64,000 bases of DNA from IMG/VR virus record IMGVR_UViG_3300042445_000748, positions 1 through 64,000 of that record. The stretch is one strand, 5' to 3'. The stretch is from a virus. The position numbers were made by a program, and so were the translations under genes. Below, piece after piece: positions 1-7,391 of the stretch. The number at the start of each line of letters is the position of its first letter. Position 1 is the stretch's first letter. A model generated the notes under the pieces. It was not told the DNA's origin. It saw only the letters and a program-made list of their open reading frames with translations, and did not search any database.

Positions 1-12
1 CTCTATATCTTA

Positions 13-21
13 ATTATACCA
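13..21 (-). promoter_or_regulatory. extended -10 promoter element
   Basis: On the minus strand this reads TGGTATAAT, a full extended -10 element. It overlaps the end of the methyltransferase gene and would start a transcript leaving the window at its left edge. No good -35 box is visible. Confidence 0.45.
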
Positions 22-616
22 TGACCCTAGATATATATATATCTGAGTAGTTACAATAGCCAAGAGATAAGGCTACTACCTTCCATTGCCTATTGTTATT
101 TAAAAATTGATTGACTGCTTCAACACATGTGTACTCTTCTTGTTCAAACCATCCCCAAAACGTATAATCATTAATTCCAATAACTCCACCGTCTGCTAAT
201 AATTTAGAAGCCTGTTCTAAATAAAAATATACTGAATCATAATCGTGTTCAGCATCTATATAGATATAACTATATTTATCGTTTAATGTAAGTATGGTTT
301 CTTTAATATTACCCTTAATTGTTTTTATATTTTTTTCTTTTAATAAATCTTTTACATAATCTTCATGATTTTCTGCTGTCCATCTTTCATATCTAGCACA
401 TGGCTCATTAAAGAAATCCATTAAGTCTGATCTTTCAAAATTTTTATTATCTAATAACCACTTAGCATAGTCTCCGCCACCTACACCTAATTCTAAATAA
501 TTTCCTGAATCTGGAATTATTGGAAGAACGTCAAACCTGTCTGCAAAAATTTTTGCGTTATTTAATAGTTCTTGTGGAATATGGACAAACCTTGTATTTT
601 CTTCTCTATGCATCAT
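14..616 (-). CDS. class I SAM-dependent methyltransferase
   Basis: Predicted 200-residue Rossmann-fold methyltransferase using S-adenosylmethionine; acceptor unknown. Motif I is the Gly-rich LELGVGGGDYA at about residues 41-51. An acidic strand (YIYIDAEHDYDSV, about 117-129) and a Gly-Val-Ile-Gly-Ile-Asn-Asp-Tyr segment near 145-152 resemble Methyltransf_24-type enzymes, which often methylate sugars or small molecules. The first of two tandem ATGs lies 5 nt after a TATAAT box, so the mRNA is probably leaderless. It ends the cluster of glycosyltransferase and oxygenase genes, which suggests a surface-modification role. The family is fairly sure; the substrate is not known. Confidence 0.75.
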   Translation of the reverse strand: MMHREENTRFVHIPQELLNNAKIFADRFDVLPIIPDSGNYLELGVGGGDYAKWLLDNKNFERSDLMDFFNEPCARYERWTAENHEDYVKDLLKEKNIKTIKGNIKETILTLNDKYSYIYIDAEHDYDSVYFYLEQASKLLADGGVIGINDYTFWGWFEQEEYTCVEAVNQFLNNNRQWKVVALSLGYCNYSDIYISRVMV

Positions 617-621
617 AATTC

Positions 622-630
622 ATTATAGCA
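622..630 (-). promoter_or_regulatory. extended -10 promoter, leaderless methyltransferase gene
   Basis: Minus strand reads TGCTATAAT. The hexamer ends 5 nt before the ATG at 616, so the predicted transcription start coincides with the start codon. It is back to back with the hsp20 promoter on the plus strand. Confidence 0.55.
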
Positions 631-634
631 TGTG

Positions 635-643
635 TGATATAAT
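635..643 (+). promoter_or_regulatory. extended -10 promoter of hsp20
   Basis: Plus strand TGATATAAT, a full extended -10 element. Predicted start near 650 gives a leader of about 48 nt with a Shine-Dalgarno AAGGAG at 686-691. Confidence 0.6.
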
Positions 644-647
644 TGTG

Positions 648-670
648 TTGTCTGCTCTTAGGAGAGACAA
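648..670 (+). promoter_or_regulatory. 5' leader hairpin upstream of hsp20
   Basis: TTGTCT (648-653) pairs with AGACAA (665-670) and CTC (655-657) with GAG (662-664), leaving one bulged G and a four-base loop. It sits at the predicted 5' end of the hsp20 mRNA. It does not cover the Shine-Dalgarno at 686-691. It could stabilise the transcript or act as an operator or a temperature-sensitive element. Confidence 0.45.
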
Positions 671-697
671 AAATAACTCGCTGAAAAGGAGAAATAA

Positions 698-1111
698 ATG
701 GTAACATCTATGTTGGATCTTTTTCAAGATCCTTTTTTTGTTGGCTTTAACCGTGAGTTAGAGCGTTTCAAAAAGGTACAAACAAACAGCACAGGATATC
801 CACCATATGATCTAATCAAAATTGACGAAGATACATATGAGGTAGATATTGCCCTTGCTGGCTTTGCCAAGGATGATATTGAAGTAACTGTGGATAACGG
901 TTCTCTTATCATTAAGGGTGAAAAGAAAGCCAGTACGGATGATTCTAATACTATACACAAAGGAATCAGTTCTCGTAAATTTACCCGCATTTTTGCGTTG
1001 GGTGAATATATGGAAGTAACTAATGCTGAATTGGTTGATGGACTATTGACTGTCAAGATTGAAAGAATCGTGCCAGAAGATAAAAAACCTAAACAAATTC
1101 AGTTAAAATAG
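698..1111 (+). CDS. small heat-shock protein (Hsp20/alpha-crystallin)
   Basis: 137-residue small heat-shock protein, an ATP-independent chaperone that holds unfolding proteins. The alpha-crystallin domain covers about residues 37-130: DLIKIDEDTYEVDIALAGF, the GSLIIKGEK strand, and the conserved A-x-L-x-x-G-L-L-x-V segment near 110-120, followed by a short C-terminal tail with the I-x-L motif (QIQL) used for oligomerisation. Strong RBS AAGGAG 6 nt before the ATG. It has its own promoter and faces away from the methyltransferase, so it is a separately controlled plus-strand gene. Phage Hsp20 genes are known from cyanophages; a role in folding virion proteins or protecting host enzymes is inference. 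Confidence 0.93.
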   Translation: MVTSMLDLFQDPFFVGFNRELERFKKVQTNSTGYPPYDLIKIDEDTYEVDIALAGFAKDDIEVTVDNGSLIIKGEKKASTDDSNTIHKGISSRKFTRIFALGEYMEVTNAELVDGLLTVKIERIVPEDKKPKQIQLK

Positions 1112-1133
1112 ACTCATAGTTATTTAATATTAA

Positions 1134-2069
1134 CTAGAGGGACCTGAGCATGTCTGTAAACTGCTCTTTTAATATTTTAACTATCTCATACCCATCTGTT
1201 ATTTTTGGTAAATTAATTCTATCAAACTTGAGATTATATGATTCAGCCATCTGTTTAAATATTTCTGTTAAATGAGATTCTGTGTCTGGATTTATTTCAA
1301 CAACAACCGTGCCCTCTTTAGCAAAAATAAGATTGGTAAATCCAGCACCACTTGGACCTATAATTTTTTTTGCATTTCCAAAAATTTGCATCTGATCAAA
1401 AAAAGATATATCGTTTAAATCAAGCACCACATAACCAATATCTTTAAAATATTGTTCAAGGACATCTACATTTAATATTTCTCTATTAGGGTTTATAAAA
1501 TCTTTAACAGTTTTTCTTGTTATGTATATATTATCATATCTACTCTCATCTTTTATAAAATTAGCAAAATGGTTTTTTAATATTTTTAATATTTCTTTAT
1601 ATTGATCTGAGTTATCTCTTAGATATGCTTTACTGGTTATATCATATACATTGTTAAATAATATATTACATTCATTTAAATTAAATAAATACTTACTGGT
1701 ATCGATGCCTATGTAGGAAAAAGCATCACTAATTCTATTGTTAGTTGGCATCTTAAATTCATAGTCATCAAATTCTCTAAACATGTATAGTTTTAAATCT
1801 GGAACAAATTGCTTTATATAAAGATATATGCCTATTTCATCAAACATCATGTGAAAATAATTTTTCGTAAAGGTTGATATATATACTGGATCTGATACTA
1901 CATTAATATCAGTATTGTTGTTTACATAATTTATATGAACATTTGATATTTTTTGAATGTTTAGCCCTATACTAGTATTCTTAAAATTTAACTCAATTGG
2001 ACTTATTGATGTTTCACAATTTTGAACATTGTCCTTAAACCATTCAGATACATTTATTTTCCAAGACAT
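1134..2069 (-). CDS. glycosyltransferase family 61-like (DUF563)
   Basis: About 311 residues. The C-terminal half carries GT61/DUF563 features: a basic strand YITRK near 183-187, the linking segment where VLEQYF precedes YVVLDLNDISFFDQ, and the signature IIGPSGAGFTNLIFA followed by a VVEINPD strand. In this family these residues shape the nucleotide-sugar site. I chose the second in-frame ATG (2069) rather than 2093 because a TATAAT box ends exactly 6 nt before it, giving a leaderless mRNA. The family transfers sugars to proteins or glycans; here the acceptor may be a virion or host surface molecule (inference from neighbours). Confidence 0.78.
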   Translation of the reverse strand: MSWKINVSEWFKDNVQNCETSISPIELNFKNTSIGLNIQKISNVHINYVNNNTDINVVSDPVYISTFTKNYFHMMFDEIGIYLYIKQFVPDLKLYMFREFDDYEFKMPTNNRISDAFSYIGIDTSKYLFNLNECNILFNNVYDITSKAYLRDNSDQYKEILKILKNHFANFIKDESRYDNIYITRKTVKDFINPNREILNVDVLEQYFKDIGYVVLDLNDISFFDQMQIFGNAKKIIGPSGAGFTNLIFAKEGTVVVEINPDTESHLTEIFKQMAESYNLKFDRINLPKITDGYEIVKILKEQFTDMLRSL

Positions 2070-2075
2070 ATTTAT

Positions 2076-2081
2076 ATTATA
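2076..2081 (-). promoter_or_regulatory. -10 box, leaderless GT61-like gene
   Basis: TATAAT on the minus strand, 6 nt upstream of ATG 2069. It lies inside the alternative longer reading (start 2093), which argues for the shorter protein. Confidence 0.5.
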
Positions 2082-2086
2082 CAGTA

Positions 2087-2115
2087 TTGACATAATCTTG
2101 CTATACTGCTATACT
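2087..2115 (+). promoter_or_regulatory. consensus sigma-70/SigA-type promoter, leaderless
   Basis: TTGACA (2087-2092), 17-nt spacer, TATACT (2110-2115) with an extended TGC. The ATG at 2122 lies 6 nt downstream, at the predicted transcription start. One of three textbook promoters of this form in the window. Confidence 0.75.
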
Positions 2116-2121
2116 AGTTGT

Positions 2122-2331
2122 ATGCCTACCCCAAATGATGTTCTTTATCCCTTTGAAGAATTTGTAAAAAATAAAAATAAAACCCTTAGAGGCTATATTT
2201 ATGATTATTTTAGTAAAGAATGGTATTATCAATGCCCATCTTGTTTTACAGATATGTACGCTCCTACTAAAAAAACTATCAGAAAGACAACAAAACATCA
2301 TTATAAAGAAATTTGTGGTGGTGGTTGGTAG
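2122..2331 (+). CDS. small CxxC protein, unknown
   Basis: 69 residues, unrecognised. It is mostly polar and aromatic, with one CPSC motif near residues 38-41 that could form half of a zinc site, and a basic His-rich stretch (KTTKHHYKE) before a Gly-Gly-Gly-Trp end. The start is the ATG 6 nt after a consensus -10 box; a longer upstream reading would run through the promoter. Its TAG stop overlaps the GTG start of the next gene by one base, so the two are translationally coupled. Confidence 0.6.
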   Translation: MPTPNDVLYPFEEFVKNKNKTLRGYIYDYFSKEWYYQCPSCFTDMYAPTKKTIRKTTKHHYKEICGGGW

Positions 2332-2819
2332 TGGCTAAACAGTGTGGTACATGTACAAAATGTTGTGACGGAACGCTATATGGAGATGTAAATGGTCACA
2401 TAATGGGAAATGGCAAGCCATGTATATTCTTAGATGTAGTTAATAAAAAATGTGGTGCATATGAAAAAAGACCAACAGATCCATGCAAAACATATAAGTG
2501 TATGTGGCTTAAGTATGAAGATGTTCCACTGTGGTTAAAGCCAGAAAACTCTCCAGTAATGGTCAGTGCGTTGAGTTATCAAGAAAATGAGTTTTTAATT
2601 TTAAATTGTTTTGGTAAAGACTACCCAATAATGTATTTAAATTATGTAAAAAACTATTGTACAAAAAATAATATTAACTTGATGTACGAGATACCTGGAA
2701 TGAACAATATGAAATTTATTGGCAATATAAAGGCTTGGAACGAAATAATATTTAACTCACCAATATTAGGTCATAACTTTATTCAGTTTACACATGGACC
2801 AATAGAGCAATTAATATAA
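2331..2819 (+). CDS. YkgJ-like cysteine-cluster protein
   Basis: 162 residues. The N-terminal 55 residues carry a dense cysteine array: C-x2-C-x2-CC, then a Pro-Cys, a further Cys before Ala-Tyr, and RPxDPC with C-x4-C, as in YkgJ/UPF0153 proteins thought to bind zinc or an iron-sulfur cluster. The C-terminal 100 residues are not recognised. The GTG start overlaps the preceding TAG by one base and follows a GGTGGTGG stretch. Its 3' end overlaps the convergent oxygenase gene by 9 nt. In bacteria YkgJ-like proteins have no settled function; here it may serve the neighbouring iron-dependent oxygenases (inference). Confidence 0.65.
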   Translation: MAKQCGTCTKCCDGTLYGDVNGHIMGNGKPCIFLDVVNKKCGAYEKRPTDPCKTYKCMWLKYEDVPLWLKPENSPVMVSALSYQENEFLILNCFGKDYPIMYLNYVKNYCTKNNINLMYEIPGMNNMKFIGNIKAWNEIIFNSPILGHNFIQFTHGPIEQLI

Positions 2820-3392
2820 CTTGTAAAGTGCTGGTGCCTTAGATTCATTAGTAGTAAAGCAATATCCTATTACATATCTTGTTCCAGATGTAACTATGTT
2901 TACACCATGTGAATATTCTGTCTCTGTTGCTGGATAAATTAATGCAGATCCAGTTTTTGGTGGCACTATCACTGCCTCATCATTTAAAAATGGAAATACA
3001 ATCTCTCCACCAGTAAAGTCTTCATTAAAATATACTACTGCACTCAAGATACAATCACTACACTCATCATTGATCCAATCAGTATGTACAAGCATTGATC
3101 CACCTGTTGTATATTTTAACAAGTGCATGGTATGAATCCAAACTTTTTTATTTTTATCAATGTCTTCTGGACAAAAATCTAGATATGTTTGATATGCCTT
3201 ATCTGCATATTTTTTTGCTAACTTTACAGATTTTGGATCAACTGGATTATGTCTTCTAACGTGTCCGTGACCTTCTTTGTGAAGCATGTGTTTAAATTTA
3301 GGATCATCTATAATATCAATACCTAAACTTAAATCAAAGTCTTCTACAAAATTATCAATAGCCAACATTTTTTTATTTTTTGTATAATTCAT
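2811..3392 (-). CDS. 2OG-Fe(II) oxygenase, prolyl-4-hydroxylase type (copy 1)
   Basis: 193-residue double-stranded beta-helix oxygenase expected to couple 2-oxoglutarate decarboxylation to hydroxylation. Iron ligands H103-x-D105 and H162, with the 2OG-binding arginine at R172, exactly ten residues after the distal histidine as in prolyl-4-hydroxylases. The strand VVYFNEDFTGGEIVFP is the usual family core. Its ATG overlaps the stop of the upstream oxygenase (ATGA), so both copies are co-translated. Substrate unknown. Confidence 0.88.
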   Translation of the reverse strand: MNYTKNKKMLAIDNFVEDFDLSLGIDIIDDPKFKHMLHKEGHGHVRRHNPVDPKSVKLAKKYADKAYQTYLDFCPEDIDKNKKVWIHTMHLLKYTTGGSMLVHTDWINDECSDCILSAVVYFNEDFTGGEIVFPFLNDEAVIVPPKTGSALIYPATETEYSHGVNIVTSGTRYVIGYCFTTNESKAPALYKLY

Positions 3393-4078
3393 TGTTTAGT
3401 CCAAAACATAGAAAGTGTTTTCCTGACCCCACTAGTCATCATCTCTACTCCATGTATATTGTTAGAATCTCCCTTTAGATTAATTGACATCTTGGGTTTT
3501 GGTTTAATTATTAAATTGTTATGTTCTGGAAAATATAAGTCTCCTCCAGAAAAATCATCATTAAGATAGATTATTGTTGCAAAATGTTTGGTGTGAAAAT
3601 CTTTTTCAAATACATCTAAGTAAGACTTGGTCATTTCATGTTTGTTTAGTGCATCGTGATCGTTATCTTCTTCACTTTCAATATAGTCTATATGTGGTCT
3701 TTGTTCTCTTCCAACCCTCCACCTATTTAATGTATAATCTTCTCTCATTACTTTAAAACCAAATCTTTCTTGTATATGCTTTTTTGATTTATTAGATATG
3801 TCATCAAAAAAATCTACATCTATATTATTTTTTCTCATACGACTATAGTGATGTAAACATTTTCTATTTAGATTTATAGACATGCCCTTCCAACCAATTA
3901 TTCCTTGCCAATAATTTTTATCAACTTCGTGCTCTTTTGGATATATATAGTTAAATTCGTCTTCCCAGTAATCTTCTGTAATGCTATCATATTGATTTAA
4001 TACATACTTTAATTCATCATCTGATAGAAAATCATCTATCATCCTATATTCTGGGCTAAAACTATCTTTGATATTCAT
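3389..4078 (-). CDS. 2OG-Fe(II) oxygenase, prolyl-4-hydroxylase type (copy 2)
   Basis: 229 residues. Metal ligands H129-x-D131 and H209, co-substrate arginine R219 (spacing ten). The TIIYLNDDFSGGDLYFPEH strand pair is canonical. The first 100 residues are a less conserved helical substrate-recognition part. It is first in the operon with copy 1 and follows an extended -10 promoter at 4113-4121. It is distinct in sequence from copy 1 outside the core, suggesting different substrates rather than recent duplication. Confidence 0.87.
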   Translation of the reverse strand: MNIKDSFSPEYRMIDDFLSDDELKYVLNQYDSITEDYWEDEFNYIYPKEHEVDKNYWQGIIGWKGMSINLNRKCLHHYSRMRKNNIDVDFFDDISNKSKKHIQERFGFKVMREDYTLNRWRVGREQRPHIDYIESEEDNDHDALNKHEMTKSYLDVFEKDFHTKHFATIIYLNDDFSGGDLYFPEHNNLIIKPKPKMSINLKGDSNNIHGVEMMTSGVRKTLSMFWTKQ

Positions 4079-4112
4079 TTGCTCGCTTATCTTTTAAACT
4101 GTTTATCCTTTA

Positions 4113-4121
4113 ATTATAGCA
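4113..4121 (-). promoter_or_regulatory. extended -10 promoter for oxygenase copy 2
   Basis: Minus strand TGCTATAAT; predicted start near 4106 gives a leader of about 28 nt before ATG 4078. It is divergent from the plus-strand promoter at 4135. Confidence 0.5.
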
Positions 4122-4134
4122 TATTGACCTTAAA

Positions 4135-4143
4135 TGGTATAAT
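4135..4143 (+). promoter_or_regulatory. extended -10 promoter, leaderless oxygenase gene
   Basis: TGGTATAAT with ATG 4150 six nucleotides after the hexamer, so the mRNA should begin at the start codon. Confidence 0.6.
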
Positions 4144-4149
4144 TAATGC

Positions 4150-4785
4150 ATGGACTACAATAAATATATTTTTGAATATAACAAAATAGGAATTGGCCTA
4201 CATGGGGTAAAAATAGTAGATAATTTTTTAGATGAAGACACTACAGGTTATTTGTCTAAATGGCTAGATGGGGATATTAGGACTAGCGGAATATATAGAA
4301 GCGAAATAGATGATGAAAAAATATTAAAAATATTAGAAGAACAAGAAGAAAGAATATATAAAGAAGTTTATGATCATTATACAGTTAACTATGATGTAAT
4401 TTTTAAAGAAAGGCCAATAGGCAGAACTCATTTATTAAAATGGAACTTACAAGATGGTGACGTTATGCCAGTACATACTGATTGCGAGACTCCAGATGGT
4501 GAACCAGTTTTAGAAAATGAATACTACAGATATAATTTATCTGCAATATGCTATCTTAATAAAGATTTTGTGGGTGCAGAATTAATATTTCCTGAAATTG
4601 ATTTGACTATAGTGCCAGAACCTGGCAAACTAGTCCTATTTCCTAGCAGATACAAACATGGAGTTTTAAATATGGAATCAGGAAAAAGGTATACTATGCC
4701 AACCTGGTTTACATTTGATATTGGAGAAGAAATACCAAAAGAAGAATTAAGATTTACCTATGATGCCTATAAGTTATTGTTTTAA
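4150..4785 (+). CDS. 2OG-Fe(II) oxygenase, prolyl-4-hydroxylase type (copy 3)
   Basis: 211 residues, the only oxygenase on the plus strand. Iron ligands H109-x-D111 and H170, arginine R180 at +10. The loop after HTD is long and acidic (CETPDGEP), probably a substrate lid. The core strand AICYLNKDF-VGAELIFPEI is typical. Leaderless expression from a private promoter separates it from the flanking minus-strand copies. Its stop lies 2 nt from the convergent stop of copy 4. Confidence 0.87.
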   Translation: MDYNKYIFEYNKIGIGLHGVKIVDNFLDEDTTGYLSKWLDGDIRTSGIYRSEIDDEKILKILEEQEERIYKEVYDHYTVNYDVIFKERPIGRTHLLKWNLQDGDVMPVHTDCETPDGEPVLENEYYRYNLSAICYLNKDFVGAELIFPEIDLTIVPEPGKLVLFPSRYKHGVLNMESGKRYTMPTWFTFDIGEEIPKEELRFTYDAYKLLF

Positions 4786-4787
4786 TA

Positions 4788-5444
4788 TTAGATAGAATTG
4801 TCAAAATCTTTAAACTTTGTCCACAATGCTGCAGTATATCTAGTGTTGCCAACAACCTCTTTAACTCCATGCAAATAGTGAGTGTTGCCTGGAAATACTG
4901 CTAACATTCCTGGCTTTGGCTTAATCTCAATATTAAAATCTGGAAAGAATAACTCTCCACCATCAAAATCATCGTTTAAATAAAGTATGGTTGATAAATG
5001 TCCAGTCCAAAAATACGGATAATATTTTTCAATAACAGAAAATTCATTTTTTTCATCATGCTTGGGTTCCCAACCTATGACATCTGTATGTGGATTTATG
5101 TAAGTTCCATTTGGATGAAACGTATATTGCAACGATCTGTCAACAACTTGTTTCATATTATAAAAACTTTCAGCATTTTCTGCAATTTTAGGCATTAAAT
5201 AGAGTGCAAAATTACGCAATTTTTCATTATCAATTTGACCAAATGCTAAAGTTTTTCCATGAACATGATGAGTTTCATATTCAGGTTCGTGTTTTTTGCA
5301 TTCTTCTAATATTTCAGACACTTCTTCTTTGGTTATAAAGTCTTCAAACAAACCTATATTTTTAGGATCAATACCAATTTTTTGTGTTATATTATCTATT
5401 TTCTTTACTTGAGGTCTAACATATAGTTCATTTATCTTATACAA
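4788..5444 (-). CDS. 2OG-Fe(II) oxygenase, prolyl-4-hydroxylase type (copy 4)
   Basis: 218 residues. Ligands H119-x-D121 and H192, arginine R202 at +10; core ILYLNDDFDGGELFFPDF. The start is TTG with a GAGGAT Shine-Dalgarno 5 nt upstream, just after the stop of the 50-residue basic gene. It is likely in one transcript with the small genes upstream. Closest in layout to cyanophage and pelagiphage-type oxygenases whose substrates are unknown. Confidence 0.87.
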   Translation of the reverse strand: MYKINELYVRPQVKKIDNITQKIGIDPKNIGLFEDFITKEEVSEILEECKKHEPEYETHHVHGKTLAFGQIDNEKLRNFALYLMPKIAENAESFYNMKQVVDRSLQYTFHPNGTYINPHTDVIGWEPKHDEKNEFSVIEKYYPYFWTGHLSTILYLNDDFDGGELFFPDFNIEIKPKPGMLAVFPGNTHYLHGVKEVVGNTRYTAALWTKFKDFDNSI

Positions 5445-5446
5445 GA

Positions 5447-5599
5447 CTAATCCTCTTTTTCATGATTAGCCACATATCTTGAAAATTTTTCTTTAATTGT
5501 TCCATCTTTTCTGACACGAACGATCCAACCATCTTTTATTTGAATTTGGTTGTGTGCGTATTTTTTCTTTCTATTTTTTCTTAACCTGTTATTGCTCAT
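5447..5599 (-). CDS. small basic protein, unknown
   Basis: 50 residues found by reading the minus strand. It is very basic at the N terminus (RLRKNRKKKYAHNQ), then a short hydrophobic strand DGWIVRVRKDG, ending with an acidic tail. The size and charge suggest a nucleic-acid-binding or host-takeover peptide, but no family is recognised. The Shine-Dalgarno AAGGA lies about 10 nt upstream, and the start overlaps the end of the preceding small membrane gene by 11 nt. Confidence 0.6.
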   Translation of the reverse strand: MSNNRLRKNRKKKYAHNQIQIKDGWIVRVRKDGTIKEKFSRYVANHEKED

Positions 5600-5693
5600 T
5601 GATTTTTTTTCCTTGATAGGATCTGCCCCAAAAAAATGAGGATATCATTAATAAACCAATAACCAATGAATGCCAAAAATAAAATGTGTTCAT
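5589..5693 (-). CDS. putative 34-residue membrane peptide
   Basis: 34 residues with one hydrophobic segment (about residues 9-22, LVIGLLMISSFFWG) and a polar Lys/Asn tail, so a single-pass membrane peptide is likely. The start is preceded by GAAGG and by an overlapping three-codon reading frame (ATG-GAT-AAA-TGA). A -10-like TATAAT at 5734-5739 could drive it. The gene is short and the call rests on coding context and coupling to the next gene. Confidence 0.45.
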   Translation of the reverse strand: MNTFYFWHSLVIGLLMISSFFWGRSYQGKKINEQ

Positions 5694-5733
5694 TTATCCA
5701 TGTCGCCTTCTTTTATCATATAGTTATTGTACC

Positions 5734-5739
5734 ATTATA
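5734..5739 (-). promoter_or_regulatory. possible -10 box for small-gene operon
   Basis: TATAAT on the minus strand just downstream of the hairpin at 5745-5776; predicted start near 5727. No convincing -35 box. Confidence 0.35.
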
Positions 5740-5744
5740 ATTAA

Positions 5745-5776
5745 GAGACAGGCAGTTAATTAAAACCACCTGTCTC
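5745..5776 (-). terminator. strong 13-bp hairpin, terminator-like
   Basis: GAGACAGG (5745-5752) and CCTGTCTC (5769-5776) are perfect inverted repeats. Pairing continues inward through two G-U pairs and three Watson-Crick pairs to a six-base A/T loop. On the minus strand it follows the 80-residue gene, but the tract after it (TTAATTAT) is only weakly U-rich, so it may be a terminator or an RNA-processing or stability element. Confidence 0.55.
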
Positions 5777-5789
5777 AAATTACACCTGT

Positions 5790-6032
5790 TTACTTTTTAG
5801 CAGGTTTTTTTGCAGACTTTGCTGCTTTTTCAATTTCTGCTACATCTGGAAGTCTTCCAAATGCTGTATCGCTTGGATTAATTGCACGTAATGCTACTGG
5901 GGCAATCGCTGCCAATAGAGCATATGCTAGATCTTTTGGATCTGTTACGCCTGTCATGTACAACGCTAGTCCAGCACCTAGGACAGAGCGTCCGTATGAT
6001 GCAAGAGCAGCCTTTAATTGTTCTTTATTCAT
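5790..6032 (-). CDS. small membrane protein, possible holin-like
   Basis: 80 residues starting at an ATG with GGAGAAATAAA upstream (an upstream in-frame ATG at 6059 is less good). A hydrophobic segment near residues 14-24 (SVLGAGLALYM) and another near 29-42 (AYALLAAIAPVAL) are joined by a short polar turn; the tail is Lys/Ala-rich (AAKSAKKPAKK). The layout resembles small phage two-pass membrane proteins, including holins, but there is no signature and no lysin beside it. It is followed by the hairpin at 5745-5776. Confidence 0.6.
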   Translation of the reverse strand: MNKEQLKAALASYGRSVLGAGLALYMTGVTDPKDLAYALLAAIAPVALRAINPSDTAFGRLPDVAEIEKAAKSAKKPAKK

Positions 6033-6074
6033 TTTTATTTCTCCTTTTTCTTTGAGCATTTAATATGCCCAAAC

Positions 6075-6797
6075 CTATGAGTAATTTTTCTTGGACCAAA
6101 AGTTTTTTTTGTATCCATTTTCCATTACTTTTTTAATACCGTAAGACATTCTTTTAAATTGTTTATCATTATATTCTAATCCCTGAGAAATCCAATCTTC
6201 TCTTTTGATAAATATCATTTGATATATTGGAGTTCCAGCAGGTATCAAACCTTCAAACCCTTTCTTTACCATAAAAGGTATTGGCCCATTAACTGACCAT
6301 TTGTCTGTGTCTATAATACCATTCATTGTTAAGAATGGTAGATCTAATCTGTTTGCTGGATGAAAGTATAATGTGCTATACCCCGCTGGAGTCTGAGGTT
6401 CCCACTGAGTTATCCAATGAAATTCGTTAGTATAGTAGCCATCAAAGTTAGGAAACACTCTTCTAGAATCAGTGTCTTGTGCTCTTGTAGACAATGGTTT
6501 AATTGGACCAGCCCACTTATAAGTTATAATATCATTACCTGTATTTGGATCAATACCAAGATTAGTTATCTCTACATCACATATTAATTCTTGCGTATAC
6601 CCTGAAGTTAATGCATCTAAAAATGGTGGACATTTCTTTGCTGTACCGTCGTCCCTATTACCTCTTAAAGTTGGTTGAAGAGTAGGCATATCCTTAAACC
6701 ATTTTGGCAAATAGTTTTTTGCAGACTGTGGTCTTGGGGTCATAAACTCTACATCCTGGCTAGATGGAATAAAGTTTACCTCTTGACTATTGGTCAT
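6075..6797 (-). CDS. unknown phage protein, three-paralog family (member A)
   Basis: 240 residues. Clearly paralogous to the proteins at 20321-21082 and 21082-21810. Shared blocks in order: a [VIL]-P-[KE]-W-[FY]-K near residue 30; K-[KRM]-C-x-P-x-[FL]-D-x-[LM]-T-[SA]-G-Y near 54-68; a central P-x-G-Y-S-[TV]-[LI] then H-P-x-[NH]-R-x-[DE]-[LV]-P-F (about 138-155); and [KR]-x-[FG]-[KEQ]-G-x-I-x-x-G-T-P with K-R-[ED]-x-W near the end. The conserved Cys, His and acidic residues look like an enzyme or binding pocket. Function not known. The start overlaps the preceding small gene (ATGA). Confidence 0.7.
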   Translation of the reverse strand: MTNSQEVNFIPSSQDVEFMTPRPQSAKNYLPKWFKDMPTLQPTLRGNRDDGTAKKCPPFLDALTSGYTQELICDVEITNLGIDPNTGNDIITYKWAGPIKPLSTRAQDTDSRRVFPNFDGYYTNEFHWITQWEPQTPAGYSTLYFHPANRLDLPFLTMNGIIDTDKWSVNGPIPFMVKKGFEGLIPAGTPIYQMIFIKREDWISQGLEYNDKQFKRMSYGIKKVMENGYKKNFWSKKNYS

Positions 6798-6961
6798 GAT
6801 AAAAACATTTTCCTTTTTAATTGATCCATATGAATATCACATAAATTCAACTCTCGTGGATTATTATTGAATATTTGTGTTGCCTCTTCCTTGCATGAAT
6901 ATTCTTCACACACTCTAAAAGCATTCCACGCTACCTCTGTTTGGTCTTTAAGCCTTATCAA
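6794..6961 (-). CDS. small cysteine-containing protein, unknown
   Basis: 55 residues with a TTG start behind a near-perfect AGGAGG Shine-Dalgarno (6-nt spacing), embedded in the end of the preceding gene (14-nt overlap). Residues RVCEEYSCKEEA (16-27) contain C-x4-C, and a further C-x2-H at 41-44, so it could bind a metal. It ends on an ATGA overlap with member A of the three-paralog family, arguing for co-translation. Confidence 0.65.
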   Translation of the reverse strand: MIRLKDQTEVAWNAFRVCEEYSCKEEATQIFNNNPRELNLCDIHMDQLKRKMFLS

Positions 6962-7391
6962 GATCCACCTCCTCTGGAATTAACTTTTTTAATTCATGAA
7001 ATGATTTAGACACAACTTGCATTTGGTTTCTAGTGTCAGTATCAAAAATAGCACCATACTTATCATGAAATTCTACAATTGGACCTAAGTCTGTTACTAC
7101 ATTACTAAGAGTTTTTTGTACATTTTCTATATATTCAAAAGCAGACTCTCTCGATTGATTAAGAAAGTTTATAAACCCTTCTTGAACATCTGTCTTTACA
7201 GACTCTTCATTATCCTTGTTCTTTAACTTATCAAGTAAAAAAGCATTTGTCGTAGTTGAATCTATTTGCATTTGAAATATTTTATTTAAAGCATCAGTAT
7301 GTTGAAATTTTAACCATAAGTTTTTTAGTATAGTAACTATAGACAATGCTGTAGTAAATATTAATAAAAGCATTAACCAACTATCTTGCAT
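6948..7391 (-). CDS. membrane-anchored coiled protein, unknown
   Basis: 147 residues: an N-terminal transmembrane helix (about residues 4-27, LMLLLIFTTALSIVTILKNL) followed by a soluble, largely helical domain rich in Asn, Gln and acidic residues. No cysteine or catalytic pattern stands out. The start overlaps the upstream gene's stop by 11 nt. Probably faces the cytoplasm (basic KN/LK residues just after the helix). No family recognised. Confidence 0.6.
   Translation of the reverse strand: MQDSWLMLLLIFTTALSIVTILKNLWLKFQHTDALNKIFQMQIDSTTTNAFLLDKLKNKDNEESVKTDVQEGFINFLNQSRESAFEYIENVQKTLSNVVTDLGPIVEFHDKYGAIFDTDTRNQMQVVSKSFHELKKLIPEEVDLDKA

Noticed and set aside
1112-1133. Possible bidirectional terminator between hsp20 and the GT61-like gene (TAGTTA ... 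TAACTA)
   Set aside because: The stem is only six A/T-rich pairs and has no U-run; too weak to support.
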